From Paenibacillus sp. XY044 (lineage in GTDB: Bacteria > Bacillota > Bacilli > Paenibacillales > Paenibacillaceae), in contig NZ_NQMO01000018.1 in the NCBI RefSeq assembly GCF_002257645.1, positions 1 to 48,882 of the forward strand: DNA of 48,882 nt, read 5' to 3'. Positions 16,987 through 26,621 of the stretch are shown here, in pieces (within the stretch, counting starts at the first letter, position 1; every line of letters begins with the position of its first letter). The position numbers and the translations under genes are program-made. Under the pieces are notes generated by a model. It saw only the letters and a list, made by a program, of their open reading frames with translations, did no database searches and was not told the origin of the DNA.

Positions 16987-17781
16987 ATGGATATGGGATT
17001 ACACAATAAAACAGCATTAGTTACAGGATCTACGAAAGGGATTGGAAAAGCCATTGCCATCGAGCTGGCCAAAGAAGGCGTTCACGTGCTCATTAACGGT
17101 CGAAACGATGAAGAGGTAGAACGAACGGTGAATGAAATCAAGTCGAATTTCCCGGCAACCTCTCCGCAAAAGGCGACGGCCGATCTTGTAGATATAGGGC
17201 AAAGAGAAGCTTTATTTGAAAAATTCCCCCAGGTTGATATTCTGGTGAACAATATGGGGATCTATGAGATCATGCCATATGAGAACGTTGACGACGAAGT
17301 ATGGGAAACCTACTTCCGCACGAATGTGCTTGCCGCCAATGGGCTGACCAAATTTTATCTGCCTCACATGCTGAAGCAGGATTATGGCCGGGTCATCTTT
17401 ATTGCGAGCGAAGAAGCGTTGATGCCTTCGGGACAAATGCCTCAGTATGCCGTCACCAAGTCCATGCTGTTATCTTTGTCGAAGAGCTTGTCCAAATTGA
17501 CGAAAGGCACCGAAGTTACCGTTAATACGATCATGCCCGGACCGACTCTCTCTGAAAATGTGCAGCAAATCATTGAAGGGATGTACGCTGACGAAGATCT
17601 GACCTTCTCGGAAAAAGAGAAGAGGTTTATGGCGGCAGGCCTGCCTCAATCCGAAATTCAGCGGTTTATCCGGCCCATGGAAATCGGCAGATTAGCTGCT
17701 TTTGTATGCAGCCCTTATGCATCCGCTTTTAAAGGCGCTCCGATCCGTATGGATGGGGGAATGGTGCCGACGATTTTTTAA
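16987..17781 (+). CDS. Short-chain dehydrogenase/reductase
   Basis: A 264-residue classical SDR. The nucleotide motif TGSTKGIG lies at residues 14-20. A catalytic tetrad is visible: Asn113, Ser141 (IASEE), Tyr154 and Lys158 (QYAVTKS). The structural NNAG motif reads NNMG. It would oxidise or reduce a small alcohol or carbonyl with NAD(P)H. AAAAGGAG precedes ATG 16987. A -10-like TATAAT at 16952-16957 may be its promoter. Located just after the Arabinose_bd-type AraC gene, which may regulate it. Confidence 0.88.
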   Translation: MDMGLHNKTALVTGSTKGIGKAIAIELAKEGVHVLINGRNDEEVERTVNEIKSNFPATSPQKATADLVDIGQREALFEKFPQVDILVNNMGIYEIMPYENVDDEVWETYFRTNVLAANGLTKFYLPHMLKQDYGRVIFIASEEALMPSGQMPQYAVTKSMLLSLSKSLSKLTKGTEVTVNTIMPGPTLSENVQQIIEGMYADEDLTFSEKEKRFMAAGLPQSEIQRFIRPMEIGRLAAFVCSPYASAFKGAPIRMDGGMVPTIF

Positions 17782-17794
17782 CATAGGATTCTGT

Positions 17795-17834
17795 AAAAAA
17801 GAACCTTGGGTGGAGATCCCGAGGTTCTTTTTTT
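17795..17834 (+). terminator. Terminator after SDR gene
   Basis: AAGAACCTTGGG/CCCGAGGTTCTT stem followed by T(7), and an A tract on the other side, so it may also act on the convergent nitroreductase transcript. Confidence 0.88.
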
Positions 17835-17901
17835 GAGTTGGTCGTATAGAGCCATTACTGTTTCAAAATGTGGTAAGGTATGATGGGGCTGCCTTATAGC
17901 A

Positions 17902-18573
17902 TCAAAGTTTGGCGGCGTCAGGATCAAACCCGTTCCAGACGATAGTCTGCTCCACCGGGAAGCGCGTGGTTGGCCGGGCCGGCTTGACGGCTCTCCCTAT
18001 AGCGACGAGCAGGACCGGTATATAACGCGGCGGAACGTGGAACGCCTTGACGAATGCGCCGGCGTCGAAACCGACCATCGGGCCGGAGTCCAGACCCATC
18101 GCTTTGGCGGCGAGCATCAGCTGCATGGCAGCCAGTGAGGCGTTGCGAATCGCCTCGTCGCGCCGGTAGGGTGAGGACGCGTCCACCGCGTAGGCCTTCT
18201 CGATTTGATCGAACAAGATCCGGGAAGAAGCATAGCCGGCGTAAGCATCCTCAGGCCCGCCTTCCATGACAGGTCCATATACCGCTGCGGCATTCCGGTT
18301 AGCCTCTAGGTCACCGAGCACGGCGACGGTTACGGCTGCGTCGACGACCTGCTGTTGGCCGTTTGCAACGGGGAGCAACCTGTGCTTGGCTTCCGTGTCG
18401 GTAAAGGCGACGAACTTCCAATGCTGCAGATTCCAGGACGAAGGAGCGCTGCCCGCAAGCTCCAGAAGCTGCTTGATTTCTTGGTCGCTGATACGATGTG
18501 CGGGATCGAAATATCGAACGGAATGGCGCTCACGGATGACGGCGAGAAAATCGGATTGAACGGTTGATGACAT
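17902..18573 (-). CDS. Nitroreductase-family oxidoreductase
   Basis: A 223-residue FMN-dependent NAD(P)H oxidoreductase. The N-terminal RHSVRYFDPAHRISDQEIKQLLELAGSAPSSWNLQHWKFV is the FMN-binding signature. Mid-protein AAMQLMLAAKAMGLDSGPM and a C-terminal IAIGRAV..P complete the fold. Related enzymes (MhqN/YodC-type) reduce nitro compounds or quinones. ATG follows AAGGAG by 11 bases. It is divergent from the MocR regulator, with a palindrome between them. Confidence 0.88.
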   Translation of the reverse strand: MSSTVQSDFLAVIRERHSVRYFDPAHRISDQEIKQLLELAGSAPSSWNLQHWKFVAFTDTEAKHRLLPVANGQQQVVDAAVTVAVLGDLEANRNAAAVYGPVMEGGPEDAYAGYASSRILFDQIEKAYAVDASSPYRRDEAIRNASLAAMQLMLAAKAMGLDSGPMVGFDAGAFVKAFHVPPRYIPVLLVAIGRAVKPARPTTRFPVEQTIVWNGFDPDAAKL

Positions 18574-18609
18574 GATCGGGTCAACTCCTTAGTCTAGTAT
18601 CAGGATCTT

Positions 18610-18619
18610 GTTCGCGAAC
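18610..18619. promoter_or_regulatory. Palindrome GTTCGCGAAC between nitroreductase and mocR
   Basis: A perfect 10-bp dyad centred 41 bases upstream of the nitroreductase start. It could be an operator, but only one copy is seen. Confidence 0.35.
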
Positions 18620-18743
18620 TTGCATCCTTTATACTCGCCATGTTATGGCACCGGGCGGCTTGGAACAACCGCATTTTTTGCGAAGTGTACCGTAACAGTT
18701 GAGCCCGTCTTCTATACATAAGCTATAAGAGCGAGGGAGCGGA

Positions 18744-20093
18744 ATGAAAAAATATTTGGATATCCTTGCCGATATCGAACGAAAGATCAACGAAGGGCAG
18801 TTCGTTTCGGGTCAGAAGCTGCCTTCCGTCCGCAATGCGGCGAAGATGTTCGGCTGCAGCGTCAGCACAGTTACACGGGCATACACGGAGCTGGAGAGCC
18901 GACACATGATATATTCGATCGCCCAAAGCGGTTACTACGTCGTGGAGAAACCACGTAAAGGGCCAGACACAGCGGAGGGAAAACAGATTGATTTCGCCTC
19001 GGTCTCGCCCGATCCTGCCTTGTTTCCGTATCTGGATTTCCGGCACGCTTTGAACCAAGCCTTGGACACGTACCAAAGCCACCTCTTCACCTGCGGCGAA
19101 GCCAGAGGTATGGAGATGCTTCGTCATACGCTCGTTTCTCATTTAGCGGAAGACCAGGTATTTGCTCCAGCGGAGAGGATCATCGTCACGGCGGGGGCGA
19201 ACCAAGCGCTCGAAATATTGGCTAAAATGCCGTTCCCGAACGGGAAGTCCATGATCTTGGTCGAACAGCCCAGTTACGACATTTATTTACGATATCTTGA
19301 GGCAGAGGGCTTCCCGGTATGCAGCATTTCACGGACGACGGCGGGCATCGATTTACGACAATTGGAGGAGAAATTCAAACACGGCCAGATCAAGTTTTTC
19401 TACACCATGACCAGGTATCACAGCCCGCTCGGGACCTCGTTCAGCGTAGAGGAAAGAAGGGCGATTGCCCGATTGGCCGGCAAATACGACGTTTATGTCG
19501 TGGAGGACGATTACATGGCCGATTTGGGCGAAGACACGGGTGCGGATCCCATTTATGCCTATAGCGGAATGTCGCACGTCATTTATTTGAAAAGTTTCTC
19601 GAAAATGATTTTTCCGGGGCTGCGGCTCGGCGCCGCCGTGCTGCCGGAGAAGCTGCTGAAGACGTTCAGCGAATACAAAAGATATGCGGACACATCGCAG
19701 CTGTCCCAGGCGGCCCTTGAGGTGTACATCCAAAGCGGTATGTATGAACGGCACAAACGAAAAATACGCAGCCAATATGCTGCCCGGATCCGCGAACTGA
19801 ACGAGGCGGTTCTACGGTATAACGTTTCAGGGCTGATCGATATCCCCCATGTGTCCTCCGGTTTGTACGTTCCGTTCAAGCTGCCGAAAAAGATCAACTT
19901 GGAACGCCTCGTTGAGCGGCTTGCCGCAAAGGAGATCCTTGTCGTTTCGAGCAAGCGGTTCTATTTATCGGACTATATGGAGCGGGAGAAGTTTCTAAGA
20001 ATCAGCATTGCTCGGGCGCAGCCGGAACGGATCGAGGAGGGGGTTCGGGAGATCATTGATGAAGTGGGCCGGGAGCTCAAATCCCCGATGTGA
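18744..20093 (+). CDS. MocR/PdxR-type regulator (GntR wHTH fused to aminotransferase fold)
   Basis: A 449-residue fusion. Residues 1-70 are a GntR winged helix (PSVRNAAKMFGCSVSTVTRAYTELE). From about 85 it is a type I PLP aminotransferase fold. Asp256 in VVEDDYMAD and Lys287 in YLKSFSKMIFPGLRLG are the PLP-binding residues. The linker is short for the family. Such proteins sense PLP or amino compounds and control a neighbouring gene; here the divergent nitroreductase or the downstream araC gene are candidates. Confidence 0.9.
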   Translation: MKKYLDILADIERKINEGQFVSGQKLPSVRNAAKMFGCSVSTVTRAYTELESRHMIYSIAQSGYYVVEKPRKGPDTAEGKQIDFASVSPDPALFPYLDFRHALNQALDTYQSHLFTCGEARGMEMLRHTLVSHLAEDQVFAPAERIIVTAGANQALEILAKMPFPNGKSMILVEQPSYDIYLRYLEAEGFPVCSISRTTAGIDLRQLEEKFKHGQIKFFYTMTRYHSPLGTSFSVEERRAIARLAGKYDVYVVEDDYMADLGEDTGADPIYAYSGMSHVIYLKSFSKMIFPGLRLGAAVLPEKLLKTFSEYKRYADTSQLSQAALEVYIQSGMYERHKRKIRSQYAARIRELNEAVLRYNVSGLIDIPHVSSGLYVPFKLPKKINLERLVERLAAKEILVVSSKRFYLSDYMEREKFLRISIARAQPERIEEGVREIIDEVGRELKSPM

Positions 20094-20193
20094 TGGTGTA
20101 AACCCGCTCTTTGGCGAAAAATAAAGATTGAACGCCCGGCTGCAATCCAATTACAATGAAACTATCTTCCAGGCCAAAGGATACGATGCATAA

Positions 20194-21009
20194 ATGAAGA
20201 CATCAACCTTGTGGAATCAAACGCTGCATCTTGTTTCGCATGCATATTTCGAGCGTAAGGAAAAGTTTGAAATGGATGTGGATTGTTACTCCGTCTGGGT
20301 GCTGTTTGCCGTAGAATCGGGCAAATTCTACTACCGGATCGGTGAGGAACGTGGGGAGGCGGGAGCCGGGGACCTGGTGTACTGCCCGCCGGGATTCACC
20401 TTTGAGCGGGAGATGGTGTCTCCGCTCGCGCTTCACTACATCGGCTTCGAAATGGCCGGAGAGGAACGGACGGGCTCAGTACTGCCGCTGCCGACATTTC
20501 TGTCGCGCCCGCTTGACAACAAACGTCTCGTTTCCAATTTTGCCTATTTGAGAAAGCTTCATTTAGCGACGGAACCGCGGCATATGCTGCGCAAGGACAT
20601 GATTATGAACGACATTTGGCAGCTCGCCTGTGAGGTGTGGGAAAGAGAGCACCTCCATGATGAGCAGCAGCTGCTGGCGGATTCGGACGATGTGCTGATG
20701 AACCGCGCGGCCGAATGGATCTACCAAAACGCGTATACCCCGTTCAGCATGAGGGATCTGTCGGATTCGCTGAACCTCAGTCCCGTCCAGTTTACGCGCC
20801 GGTTCCGAAAGTCGTTTCGGATCGCTCCTTCGGACTTCGTCCGGTCTTTGCGCATCAGCAAGGTGGCCGAGCTGCTGCTGGATACCGACATGACGCTGGA
20901 CCAAATTGCCACCTGCTGCGGATATGAGAACGGCTTATATCTAAGCCGGGTTTTCTCCAAGAATATGGGCATGAGCCCATCGAAATATCGCGAGCAGAAT
21001 CGGTTGTAA
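20194..21009 (+). CDS. AraC-family regulator (cupin + AraC HTH)
   Basis: A 271-residue regulator with an N-terminal cupin (SVWVLFAVESGKFYYRIGEE...GDLVYCPPGFTF, about 28-90) and a C-terminal AraC HTH (about 170-268; FSMRDLSDSLNLSPVQFTRRFRKSF, then LDQIATCCGYENGLYLSRVFSK). It is preceded by the mocR gene on the same strand with a 100-base gap. An AAAGGA site lies upstream at a long spacing, so the start is less certain. No obvious target is adjacent. Confidence 0.82.
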   Translation: MKTSTLWNQTLHLVSHAYFERKEKFEMDVDCYSVWVLFAVESGKFYYRIGEERGEAGAGDLVYCPPGFTFEREMVSPLALHYIGFEMAGEERTGSVLPLPTFLSRPLDNKRLVSNFAYLRKLHLATEPRHMLRKDMIMNDIWQLACEVWEREHLHDEQQLLADSDDVLMNRAAEWIYQNAYTPFSMRDLSDSLNLSPVQFTRRFRKSFRIAPSDFVRSLRISKVAELLLDTDMTLDQIATCCGYENGLYLSRVFSKNMGMSPSKYREQNRL

Positions 21010-21078
21010 CAACGGCAAGGCGCCGGCGTCCGGCCGATTCCAGATGCCGGTCATAGCAGGCGCCCCGCAGTTCGCGCA

Positions 21079-21666
21079 CTAGCCTTCGGTTTCCTCCAAA
21101 TGCTTGATGCAGTCGTAGAGCGAATAGGTCCAGGCGGCATCGTTCAGAACGATGCTCGTTACGGAAGTGTTGCGCAGCTTGACGCCTGTCGACTCATCGC
21201 ACATCAGTTCTTTTAAGGTTTGCCCCAGAAAATAGCCGTGCGTGACGGCCAGAATTTTCGAGCCCGGAAATCTGACAGCCATTTCTTCGACAAAGCTTCG
21301 GCCGCGGGCACGCATCATCTCATCCGTCTCCTGCTCCATGTCCAGCTCATGCCAACGAGGTCCCCACCGTTGAACCCTTTCCGCTTCGGTCGTATCGGCG
21401 ATTTTGCCGCGGTCCATCTCGCGCAGGCGCACATCGTAGAAATCGACCGGCTTCTTGATTTCGGCCGCAATGATGTCGGCCGTCTCCCGGGCGCGCCACA
21501 GGTCGCTCGAAATAAACAGATCCCAATTCTCCGTGGCCAGCCGCTTGGCCACCAGCGCAGCCTGCATTCTTCCGGTTTCGTTCAGCGGATTTTGCGTATG
21601 GCCCTGCGCCCTGTTCTCGATATTATGATCGGTTATTCCATGCCTCACGAACGTAATTGATGTCAC
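21079..21666 (-). CDS. Histidine phosphatase (phosphoglycerate-mutase-like)
   Basis: A 195-residue member of histidine phosphatase branch 1. The phospho-histidine motif FVRHGITDHN is at the N-terminus, the SSDLWRARETADI arginine/glutamate region at about 54-66, and the second His in AVTHGYFLGQ at about 146. Relatives act on sugar phosphates, nucleotides or cobalamin intermediates; the substrate is unknown. GTG start, seven bases after AGGAGGA. Confidence 0.87.
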   Translation of the reverse strand: MTSITFVRHGITDHNIENRAQGHTQNPLNETGRMQAALVAKRLATENWDLFISSDLWRARETADIIAAEIKKPVDFYDVRLREMDRGKIADTTEAERVQRWGPRWHELDMEQETDEMMRARGRSFVEEMAVRFPGSKILAVTHGYFLGQTLKELMCDESTGVKLRNTSVTSIVLNDAAWTYSLYDCIKHLEETEG

Positions 21667-21729
21667 CGATTTGTCCTCCTAAGCTTTTCTGCGATTATCA
21701 TCCAACCATACCATGAATGAGCCAGAATC

Positions 21730-23142
21730 TCACCGGTTTATGCCGCTTGCTGCGGCTTCCAGGATGGAGGAGACCGATACCGTTTCTCCTTTTACCGGAA
21801 AATAAGGCTTTACGCCCCGGGTGTCCTGCGATTCCGGGAACCGGCTGTGCAGCGTAATGACGGTTTTCGGTGCAATGCTGCCGATCAAGCCGGCGAGCGC
21901 CTCGGGATGGGCGTGTCCGCCATTGGACAGGGAATGGCCGGTAATGGCGTAGGCGTTCAGAAACTTGGATACGGCGGCATGCTCGATTTTGACGCTGTAG
22001 TCCGATTGAATAAAATGCGATTTACCTTGAAAGCTTCCCAGCGTCTCCAATTCAATCATATGCGCAAGGTCCGGAAATTTGAAGAAATATACGATCTCGT
22101 GCTTACGCCCGGCCACTTCTTCCAAAGAGACGGAGGGATACGGCACGGCAATGCCTTCGGTCAAGGTGGCGTCGACCACTTGAACCGGGACGTCAAGCGC
22201 CGGATGTCCATGGAGCACCTGCACACCCTCCCGGTTTGCCGTATGCCAGATGGCGGCAAGCGACGCCTCCATCATGATGCTTTTTCCCCCGTCTGCGGCG
22301 ATCGCGATCATGTCGGCCATCCGCTCTAAATCCCGCGGCGACATCTGCAGATACACCATCCCTTCCGCTTCGTGAACGATCTCCGCGAATGAGACAAGCA
22401 GGGCCTCCTCCGTGATCTGCAGCGGAACAGTGGACGGATCGGATGTAAGGCGTGTCCCTTCGGTTATGAGCACGTCGATCGGTTTACTCTGGCACAGCCG
22501 GATGAAACGGTCGATCTTATCCGGATGTTTGCCCTGCCGGCGCCAATCTCCTGTATACGCAATTCTATGGGTGCCGTCGTCGATAATGATGCCGGATGCG
22601 CCGGTCGCATTATGATCCATCTCGACAACCTGCATCGTAAACGCCCCGAAATCGACCACGGTCAGGTCGTCGCAGGTTGTAATCTTGGCCCTTGTATCCT
22701 TGCTGTGGCGGCCTGCCACCATGCCGCGGAACAGGGCATGCGAATCATGGCTCATATATACGGGAAGATCCGGATGCGCGAAGGGGAGCAGCGCCATATG
22801 ATCCGTATGCATATGTCCAATATAGAGATGGATCAGGTCATAGTCGGGAATCTCCCGGTCTCCCCAAACCCGCCGAACCGCATCCCAATCCAGGCCTTCG
22901 ATTTGTTTAGAATCGTACAATTCCGGCAGCGGAGCGGTCATGCCCCCCAGCAAAAACTGGCGCAGCTCGCGTCCGGGCGTCGCATTCACCGGTTCAAACA
23001 GCGTCACCTGGGTCGGGAACAGCAGACTGCTGTGCTCGACGCCAAAGTCGAACAACAGCCCCTGTTTTCCTTTGCCGTACAGAACCTGTACGCCTCCTGA
23101 TTTGCCTACTCCGCCAAAAAAAGTCAATTGTGCTTCCTGCAA
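21730..23142 (-). CDS. RNase J-like metallo-beta-lactamase-fold protein
   Basis: A 470-residue protein with the metal motif HMHTDH (about 111-116), a later His in VEMDHNATGASG, Asp in YTGDW and the C-terminal GHSLSNGGHAHPEALAGLIGSIAPKTVITLHSRFP. This last segment closely parallels the 'GHAS..EL..L...KP..L.P.HG' end of RNase J and other beta-CASP nucleases. It is less related to the housekeeping RNase J at the N-terminus (GGVGKSGGVQVLYGKGKQGLLFDFGV). The start is TTG 23142, seven bases after GGAGGCG. It follows the FAD oxidoreductase by 36 bases, so the two are likely one operon. Confidence 0.82.
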   Translation of the reverse strand: MQEAQLTFFGGVGKSGGVQVLYGKGKQGLLFDFGVEHSSLLFPTQVTLFEPVNATPGRELRQFLLGGMTAPLPELYDSKQIEGLDWDAVRRVWGDREIPDYDLIHLYIGHMHTDHMALLPFAHPDLPVYMSHDSHALFRGMVAGRHSKDTRAKITTCDDLTVVDFGAFTMQVVEMDHNATGASGIIIDDGTHRIAYTGDWRRQGKHPDKIDRFIRLCQSKPIDVLITEGTRLTSDPSTVPLQITEEALLVSFAEIVHEAEGMVYLQMSPRDLERMADMIAIAADGGKSIMMEASLAAIWHTANREGVQVLHGHPALDVPVQVVDATLTEGIAVPYPSVSLEEVAGRKHEIVYFFKFPDLAHMIELETLGSFQGKSHFIQSDYSVKIEHAAVSKFLNAYAITGHSLSNGGHAHPEALAGLIGSIAPKTVITLHSRFPESQDTRGVKPYFPVKGETVSVSSILEAAASGINR

Positions 23143-23178
23143 CGTGATCGCCTCCTGTAAGGATATTAGCTCACAATA

Positions 23179-24594
23179 TCATAAACTCGTCGTTCCGCTT
23201 GCCTCGCCAACGTCCTCCAGTGAGAGGATGGCGCCATACTCCCTGAGCTTGTGCCGGATGATCCGGACATCGACATCTTCCGGAGAGATTTGCTGCTGGG
23301 CAGCCAAAGCGGCGCCGATGCCCACGCCTTCGCCGATGGCCATGCAGGTGGGCATGACCCGGGAAGAGCCGAAGACGACGGGGTCGACGCTGATGCAGCG
23401 GCCGCTGAGCATCAGTCGTTTCACGTCTTTGGCGATCGTCGCCCCGTAGGTGATGCCATAAGGACCGGCCAGCGACCGGATGACGGTGGAGTCGCCCGAA
23501 CCGCTGTGAATGTCGATAATATAGGAGCCGAGCGCGATTGTGTCATCCGGAATGACGCCGTTCACGGCCGCCTCTTCGCGGACCATTTGCTTGCCGATGA
23601 TCCGTCTCGTTTCTCGAATCCCCAGAAACGGTGCAATCGAGGACAAATAAATGTGCTCAAACCCCGGGATATGCTCGCGCAGCATGTCGATCAGGGGAAG
23701 GATCTGCAGATGCGATTCGATTTCGCCCCGGCTTAACTCCTCGACCTTTGTTCCGTCAAAATTCAGGATGCGGATGCAGTTTAGGGCAATGTAGCCCTCC
23801 CTGGGCAGATTGATATAGATGATCGTATCGCGGCTGATCGGGCACTTGCCTTCCTGCCTGAGCCTGGAAATCGTATTCTTCAAGCCGACGAATACGTGAT
23901 TTTCGCTGGCCCGCAAAAACTCCGCCGTATAACCGGGGCGGATCTTCATTGATGATCCGTGCCGGAGTTCCTCCGGATGTTCCCCGAGGAAATCCATGAA
24001 CCTTTCAAGATCAAAGCCGCCGACAGTAAACATCAGGGTAGGCGGCTGGGTTTCCCCGTTGGCATACTGCCCCTTCTCAAACGAGGCACCCGCCATATAA
24101 GCGACGTCACCGTCCCCGGTCGCATCGATAAAGACATCGGCGAAGACCTCCATTTCACGGCCTTTTCCTTTTAAGAGAACGGATTTCAGTTCACCATCCT
24201 CCACGTTCGTTCCGATGATTTCGCAGTGCAGCAGGGGCTGTACTCCGTACTGTTTGATTTTTTCAAAAATGACGATTTTCATCAAGCTGGGATCGATGAC
24301 TGTCGTCGAATTGTGCAGCGGGCATTCCCGATGTCCGAAGGAACCGCCAAGCAGGGTCAGGCGGTCGACGATTTCTTGCGGCAGGCCGCGGGTGACCTGG
24401 CGTCCCTGGGCATCCAGAAAGGCCAGCAAAGGCAGCCCGATCGTCATATTTCCGCCCAAGAAGCCCTGCCGGTCCACGATGATGGTCTGTGCTCCCTCGC
24501 GTGCGGCTGCAATGGCTGCTCCGACGCCTCCGGCCCCGCCCCCAAGGACAAGCACCTGTGTTTTGATGATTTCGCGTTTCAAATGGCTTTCCAT
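23179..24594 (-). CDS. FAD-dependent oxidoreductase (FAD_oxidored family)
   Basis: A 471-residue flavoprotein. The dinucleotide motif VLVLGGGAGGVGAAIAAAREG lies near the N-terminus, followed by VDRQGFLGGNMT. A second conserved block, DVFIDATGDGDVAYMAGA, is at about 165-182, and a C-terminal GRCISVDPVVFGSSRVMPTCMAIGEGVGIGAA closes the FAD site. This family is widespread beside sugar importers in Paenibacillus, but substrates are mostly unknown. I chose ATG 24594: the Rossmann start sits only about 10 residues later, and the 95-residue upstream extension looks non-coding. Its operon partner is the MBL protein. It is divergent from the CUT1 binding protein. Confidence 0.85.
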   Translation of the reverse strand: MESHLKREIIKTQVLVLGGGAGGVGAAIAAAREGAQTIIVDRQGFLGGNMTIGLPLLAFLDAQGRQVTRGLPQEIVDRLTLLGGSFGHRECPLHNSTTVIDPSLMKIVIFEKIKQYGVQPLLHCEIIGTNVEDGELKSVLLKGKGREMEVFADVFIDATGDGDVAYMAGASFEKGQYANGETQPPTLMFTVGGFDLERFMDFLGEHPEELRHGSSMKIRPGYTAEFLRASENHVFVGLKNTISRLRQEGKCPISRDTIIYINLPREGYIALNCIRILNFDGTKVEELSRGEIESHLQILPLIDMLREHIPGFEHIYLSSIAPFLGIRETRRIIGKQMVREEAAVNGVIPDDTIALGSYIIDIHSGSGDSTVIRSLAGPYGITYGATIAKDVKRLMLSGRCISVDPVVFGSSRVMPTCMAIGEGVGIGAALAAQQQISPEDVDVRIIRHKLREYGAILSLEDVGEASGTTSL

Positions 24595-24941
24595 ATAACC
24601 CCTACTTTCTAATATTGGATCTCCGCGGATGGACACGGCCCGTTTAGCCGTGCACCGGTTAAAAAGCGTGAATTGGTTCTCATTATACGAAGGGGGGAGG
24701 TGCATGAACATGCAGTATTCCTTCATTCGGGATGCACTTTGTTTCAGTGGCTCGCGCGCAGGGGAGACAACTTCTCCAAAACTTGACGTTCCGCCAACAA
24801 GCCCCTGACCTTGCTGAAACAAAATACATGTACAGTAAAAGAGCGTGCATGGACTCATCCGAGCGGAGATTGCTAACATGTGGGTGAAAGCTTTCCTAAA
24901 TGTTGTTCATGTCAAAACAAGCCTTGAGGAGGAATACGATC

Positions 24942-26552
24942 GTGAACATGCGTAACAAACGTGCAGGTTCCATGGCGGCCGTGTTAAGCGCCATCCTGCT
25001 GCTGGCGGGCTGTTCCGGGGGCGGCGATTCGAAAGGCGCGTCCGCGGGCTTCCATGAGACGGGGCTGCCGATTGTCGATAAGCCGATTTCACTGACCATC
25101 GCCGGTACTTACGATGAACGAACGGGAACGAATTGGAATGAGCTTGAGACCATTAAGGAAATTAACGAAGGAACCAATGTTCAGGTGAAGTGGAATCTTA
25201 GCCCGGGCACCGATTGGGCGACAAAACGCAACCTGATTATCGCCAGCGGCGACCTTCCCGACGTGCTGCTGGAGCTCAGCAGCTCGCAGGTCGTGACGGG
25301 TGGCGCGGACGGCATGTTTATCCCGCTGGAGGATCTCATCGAGAAATACGCGCCGAATTTGACGAGCTTTCTGAACAAATACCCTGAAGTACGGCAGGCG
25401 ATCACGGCTCCGGACGGACATATATACTCCCTGCCGATGGCCAACATGTCGGAGTATAAGCATGCCGACGGGAATACGCTGTGGATCAACAAGGAATGGC
25501 TGAAGAAGGCCGGCTTGGAGATGCCAAAGACGACGGAGGAGCTCACGAAGGCGCTCGAGGCATTCAAAACGATGGACATGGACGGAGACGGCAATCCGAA
25601 TAACGAAATTCCGCTGACCGGCGTCTTCGGCGACTCGCAGTATGGGTTCGGCAACCTGTTCGGCTCCTTCAATACGATGGACGAAACCTTTATCGTGCAG
25701 GATGACAAGGTGGTGTTCGTCAGAGCGACGGAGGAATTCAAGAATACCGTCAAGTACCTTCATTCGCTGTATGAAAAAGGCCTGGTCGATCCGGACAGCA
25801 TGACGCAAAACTCCACTCAACTGATCGCCAAAATATCCTCCGGCAAGAAGGCTTCGGTCGGAGCGTTCTTTGCCTGGAGCGCGGACCAAATCACCAACGC
25901 GGAATACCGGTGGGATTACGGTTCGCCTATGATTCCCCTCACCGGGCCGGACGGTTACCAAATTACCCCACGCAACAATTTGCAGATGACCCCGGGCATG
26001 TTCGTCATCACGAAGGTCAATCCGTACCCTGAGGCGACGATGAGATGGGTCGACCGGGCCTACGAGCCGGAGATGTCCATGAAGCTTCGCGAGGGTCCGA
26101 ACCGTCTGAAGAAGCTGGCTGACGGCACTTATGACACCATCCCGAATCCGGACAACTTTACGGCCGGCGAATGGAAAGTCAAAGAGACGCCTTACAATGA
26201 CTTTGTCTACGGCTTCTCGCAGGAAATGCGCGACAAGCAGATTCTGCCGAAAGCGGAGCCCGGGCAGCTGGATCCCGATTTTGATGAGTGGTACGACGCC
26301 TTGGTTCCGTATATGAAGCCTTGGGTGTACCCGAATATTATGTTCACGGACGCGCAGTACAAGAGCATTGAGCAATATCAGACGGATATCAAAACCTATA
26401 CGGATAAAATGGAAGCCCAATGGATCGCCAAAGGCGGCATCGACGAGGGGTGGAAAGCGTACCTGGAGACGCTGAACAAGATGGGGCTAAGCGATTATAC
26501 CAAGGTCTACCAGGACGGTTACGATACCAATAAAGCGAACCTGGCCAAATAG
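24942..26552 (+). CDS. CUT1-family extracellular solute-binding lipoprotein (LplA-like)
   Basis: A 536-residue lipoprotein that should capture an oligosaccharide outside the membrane. The signal has a lipobox LLAGC with Cys24 as the lipidated residue, followed by a Gly/Ser linker. The mature part shows the SBP_bac_1 layout (DLPDVLLELSS, GHIYSLPM, LWINKEWLKKAGLEMPKT). I chose GTG 24942 (eight bases after GAGGAGG) over ATG 24948. The permease genes follow at 69 and then 12 bases. The intergenic 24595-24941 holds no clear promoter or gene. Confidence 0.88.
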   Translation: MNMRNKRAGSMAAVLSAILLLAGCSGGGDSKGASAGFHETGLPIVDKPISLTIAGTYDERTGTNWNELETIKEINEGTNVQVKWNLSPGTDWATKRNLIIASGDLPDVLLELSSSQVVTGGADGMFIPLEDLIEKYAPNLTSFLNKYPEVRQAITAPDGHIYSLPMANMSEYKHADGNTLWINKEWLKKAGLEMPKTTEELTKALEAFKTMDMDGDGNPNNEIPLTGVFGDSQYGFGNLFGSFNTMDETFIVQDDKVVFVRATEEFKNTVKYLHSLYEKGLVDPDSMTQNSTQLIAKISSGKKASVGAFFAWSADQITNAEYRWDYGSPMIPLTGPDGYQITPRNNLQMTPGMFVITKVNPYPEATMRWVDRAYEPEMSMKLREGPNRLKKLADGTYDTIPNPDNFTAGEWKVKETPYNDFVYGFSQEMRDKQILPKAEPGQLDPDFDEWYDALVPYMKPWVYPNIMFTDAQYKSIEQYQTDIKTYTDKMEAQWIAKGGIDEGWKAYLETLNKMGLSDYTKVYQDGYDTNKANLAK

Positions 26553-26621
26553 AAAACTGCCCCCAACACCCGTTAGCGAGCGGGTTTACGGCTCCGTGTA
26601 ACGTAAAGGACGGTTGATAAC

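Noticed and set aside
25089..26420. 443-residue minus-strand frame opposite the binding-protein gene
   Set aside because: Antisense shadow without family resemblance.
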